DNA of 17,004 nt from CAZPAH01 sp964584495 (GTDB lineage Bacteria; Krumholzibacteriota; Krumholzibacteriia; Krumholzibacteriales; Krumholzibacteriaceae), in assembly GCA_964584495.1 (NCBI GenBank), contig CAZPAH010000058.1:1-17004 (forward strand). The letters are read 5' to 3'. The notes below the pieces were generated by a model. The model was not told where the DNA came from and made no database searches. It was given only the letters and a program-made list of their open reading frames with translations. Made by a program: the position numbers and the translations under genes. Shown here in pieces: positions 14,773 through 17,004 of the stretch; within the stretch, counting starts at the first letter, position 1; every line of letters begins with the position of its first letter.

Positions 14773-15704
14773 CCCCACCAGCACTTTCTCTTTTCGATAA
14801 CCGGATAATTATATTCCTTTCCTCCCATGAGCTGCTTGAACCTGATAAGCCCCATGTCTCCTCCGCTGCTTCCGAGGTTGAATATCCTCGCACCCCTCCC
14901 ATACGCCTCTCTGACGGCGGAGTAGACCAGGAAGGACGCAAGCTTGTACCTCCGCGCCTCCGAGGCCATCCCGGCCTGCCAGGCCTGCGCGTTCCTGCCG
15001 AAAAACATGTCTATATGCCCCCCGAGCAGGCGGCCGCCGCGAAATGCCCCCAGGAAAAGCACACCCTCGTCTCTTCTACCGTACAGCTCCTCGAAGAAAC
15101 GTAATGGATATGGATGCACCCCTCCCCAGTTCCTGGATGCATCCCTGTAAATACCGTGAAAGACGGCGAGCTCGTCCATGGTCGCCAGGGGCCTCGCTAC
15201 AACGCCGTCCCGCGCCGTCGCCAGGCATTCCCTCTTTTTTCTCCTGCCGAGCACCTTGTCACTGTAATCCTCGAATTCTCCACTCAATTCTATGATACAG
15301 CAAGACTCGATCCTGCGCCGCGTGCCCCGTAACCGTAAATCATCGAAGCTGCTCCCAAAAATATTCGCCACGCCCTCGAGGCACGCCGGTGAGGACGAGA
15401 TTTGGAAAAACTTTTTTAAAAGCTCCATAGATACTCCGGCCTCCCTCTCGAGGGGTGTGCCGTAGGTCCCGAAAGGCATAGACCAGAGAGAGAAGAGGGG
15501 CCCCCTTACCTTCCTTACGAAAGGCATCAGGCCGGCCAGGCCGCCGGCGGTCCTGGCGGTTACCCAGCCCGCCTCGAGCCGCGGGAACGAGGCCCTGATG
15601 GCTTCCATCCACGCGGGAGTATGGAAAAAGGTCGAACCGTCAAGATCCGCGATGAATTCAAGGATTTCCTCACGATTCAAATCCTCTTCGATCCGGATCT
15701 TCAC
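14754..15704 (-). CDS. FemAB-like / GNAT-family acyltransferase
   Basis: Predicted cytoplasmic protein of 316 residues with the two-GNAT layout of FemAB-like or BioF2-like (Acetyltransf_6) enzymes. Typical signs are FFHTPAWMEAI (26-36) near the N-terminus, GGHIDMFFGRNAQAWQAGM in the second half, and FNLGSSGGDMGLIRFKQLMGG with the conserved RFK segment close to the end. The start is a GTG with AGGAG five bases upstream, a strong site. It follows the dehydratase gene after 21 bases and overlaps the flippase start. Relatives either attach amino acids to peptidoglycan precursors (FemX-like) or acylate amino-sugars in glycan clusters. The latter fits here since the neighbour makes a keto-sugar precursor of amino-sugars. 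Substrate is inference. Confidence 0.75.
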   Translation of the reverse strand: MKIRIEEDLNREEILEFIADLDGSTFFHTPAWMEAIRASFPRLEAGWVTARTAGGLAGLMPFVRKVRGPLFSLWSMPFGTYGTPLEREAGVSMELLKKFFQISSSPACLEGVANIFGSSFDDLRLRGTRRRIESCCIIELSGEFEDYSDKVLGRRKKRECLATARDGVVARPLATMDELAVFHGIYRDASRNWGGVHPYPLRFFEELYGRRDEGVLFLGAFRGGRLLGGHIDMFFGRNAQAWQAGMASEARRYKLASFLVYSAVREAYGRGARIFNLGSSGGDMGLIRFKQLMGGKEYNYPVIEKRKCWWGWIRPR

Positions 15705-15725
15705 GCGTACTCCTGCCTGGAAAAA

Positions 15726-16895
15726 TTACGATTCCGGTGAAATCTCGAAACCGGGTAAGAGGCGGGCCATGATCCCTAGCACCCCGAGGCGGTCACCTGC
15801 GACTGCGGCCTCGATCATCTCCCCGGTCAGTTTCTCGATATCCGGCGGGACCGCGGCCGACGGTCTGGCCAGGAGTATCTTTTCTTCGCCCGGCGATTCA
15901 AGCGACTCATCGGAGCTGACCAGGACCTCGTGGAGTTTCTCACCGTCGCGCAGGCCCGAAAATATAACAGGGATTTCCGTGTCCGGCTCGTGGCCGGTGA
16001 GCATAATGATATCCCTTGCCATCTCCAGTATCTTTATCGGCTCACCCATGTCCAGTATGAACGTTTCCCCGCCCTTTCCAATGACCGAAGCCCTCATTAC
16101 CAGAAGGGCGGCCTCCTTGACAGTCATGAAATACCTCGTCGCCTCAGGATCGCTTACCGTAACCGGTCCCCCCCTTGCGATCTGCCTGAGAAAGAGTGGA
16201 ACAACGCTGCCGGTGCTCCCTATCACGTTACCGAACCGTACCGTCATGAACCTGCAGCCGCTCTTTCCGCTACGGGACCTGATATTGAGCTCCACTAACC
16301 TCTTCGTGGCTCCCATCACTCCCCGAGGATCCGCCGCCTTATCGGTCGATATGAAAACAAACCTCTTTACGCCGCAATTCTCGGCGGCCTCGATAAGGTT
16401 GATGCTGCCCCCTATATTGTTGAGCACCGCCTCCTCGGGATCCCTCTCCATATAGTGCACATGTTTATGAGCGGCCGCGTGGTATATGATGTCGGGCGAA
16501 AACTCCCTTACGATTCTCATCACCCTTGCAGGGTTTCGCAGGTTGTCGATCACCGTATCTATGCGGGGGGTTTTACCGGTCGCCCCGAGCTCCTCCTCTA
16601 TATCGAATATCCTGTTCTCACCCCTTCCCAGAAGGATCAAGCGGGAACATCCCGTCTTCACCAGCTGGCGGCACAGCTCGCTGCCGATAGATCCGCCGGC
16701 TCCGGTCACGAGTATAGTACGGTCCGAGAACGTATCTGAGGAGGACCTGGGATCGAACCCGACCGTTTCCCTACCCAGAAGATCCTCGACCCGCACCTCG
16801 CGGATCTGATCTATATGAACCGCTCCCTTTATTATTTCCATCACGCCGGGTAGTATCTTGTACGGCACCTCCGCGCGGCGGCATCGTTTGATCAT
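15726..16895 (-). CDS. UDP-GlcNAc 4,6-dehydratase, WbpM/PglF/CapD type, 5' end missing
   Basis: Nucleotide-sugar dehydratase of the extended SDR family. From the first usable ATG: the linker motif PGVMEIIKG...IREVRVEDLLGRETV (16-45), the NAD-binding TGAGGSIGSELCRQL (64-78), HAAAHKHV (139-146), the catalytic STDKA (183-187) and GVMGATKR (192-199). Methionine replaces the usual SDR tyrosine (M194-xxx-K198), a mark of WbpM/PglF-type retaining C4,C6-dehydratases as opposed to FlaA1. Full-length relatives have about 600 residues with four membrane helices and a CoA-binding-like domain. The homology clearly continues upstream of this ATG (KIQEIIIAIPTAPGRFVRS) to about 16985, but a TGA at 16989-16991 ends the frame. 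So the true N-terminus is missing, through real truncation or an error at the sequence end. It probably gives a UDP-4-keto-6-deoxy sugar for the polysaccharide. Confidence 0.9.
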   Translation of the reverse strand: MIKRCRRAEVPYKILPGVMEIIKGAVHIDQIREVRVEDLLGRETVGFDPRSSSDTFSDRTILVTGAGGSIGSELCRQLVKTGCSRLILLGRGENRIFDIEEELGATGKTPRIDTVIDNLRNPARVMRIVREFSPDIIYHAAAHKHVHYMERDPEEAVLNNIGGSINLIEAAENCGVKRFVFISTDKAADPRGVMGATKRLVELNIRSRSGKSGCRFMTVRFGNVIGSTGSVVPLFLRQIARGGPVTVSDPEATRYFMTVKEAALLVMRASVIGKGGETFILDMGEPIKILEMARDIIMLTGHEPDTEIPVIFSGLRDGEKLHEVLVSSDESLESPGEEKILLARPSAAVPPDIEKLTGEMIEAAVAGDRLGVLGIMARLLPGFEISPES

Positions 16896-17004
16896 CGAAC
16901 GGACAAACCGCCCGGGAGCGGTCGGTATCGCGATTATTATCTCTTGTATCTTATAGGTAGATAGTAGTTTTTGTATATAGTGTGTTTTTCAGTGTAGTTG
17001 TATG
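16896..17004. other. Broken 5' part of the dehydratase gene and low-complexity window end
   Basis: Bases 16896-16988 continue the dehydratase frame without any ATG, GTG, TTG or CTG start, encoding the end of the CoA-binding-like domain (IQKLLSTYKIQEIIIAIPTA). A TGA follows at 16989-16991. In 16951-17004 the plus strand has 27 T, 14 G, 12 A and only one C, quite unlike the GC-rich rest of the window. Codons here are A-rich (ATA, CTA, AAA, CAA). No promoter or ribosome binding site is evident. Confidence 0.6.

Overview
The window holds two tightly packed gene blocks, both read entirely from the minus strand. No tRNA, rRNA, mobile element or CRISPR array is visible. Base composition is moderately GC-rich by eye. 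The MurE substrate motif (DNPRTEDP) predicts meso-diaminopimelate peptidoglycan. The gene set suits a free-living bacterium, probably with a Gram-negative type envelope. The phylum cannot be fixed from this sequence; a poorly sampled lineage is possible but is inference.

Block 1 (about 9270 down to 1) is a division and cell wall (dcw) cluster in the order mraZ, a small STAS-like gene, rsmH, ftsL, ftsI (with two PASTA domains), murE, murF, mraY, murD. MurD is cut by the window start. Genes abut or overlap by a few bases (ATGA or TTGA junctions), so they look like one operon. In front of mraZ is a sigma70-like promoter with a perfect TTGACA -35. Its spacer and start region are covered by a ladder of TGGGN boxes, the known operator pattern of MraZ, so the cluster is probably autoregulated by its first gene product. 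The STAS-like gene between mraZ and rsmH is not part of the textbook dcw set.

Block 2 (about 16990 down to 9428) looks like part of a surface polysaccharide cluster: a WbpM/PglF/CapD-type UDP-sugar 4,6-dehydratase (5' end missing), a FemAB/GNAT-like acyltransferase, a Wzx-type flippase, a GT4-like glycosyltransferase, a GT-C-like membrane glycosyltransferase and a SAM methyltransferase. Together they could make a modified nucleotide sugar, assemble and decorate a lipid-linked glycan and flip it. The promoter of this block lies outside the window.

The two blocks are separated by 281 bases (9147-9427) holding an AT-rich stretch, the promoter and the MraZ boxes. I see no strong terminator there, so read-through from the polysaccharide genes into the dcw cluster is possible. 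The last 54 bases of the window (16951-17004) have a strikingly different composition and break the dehydratase gene.
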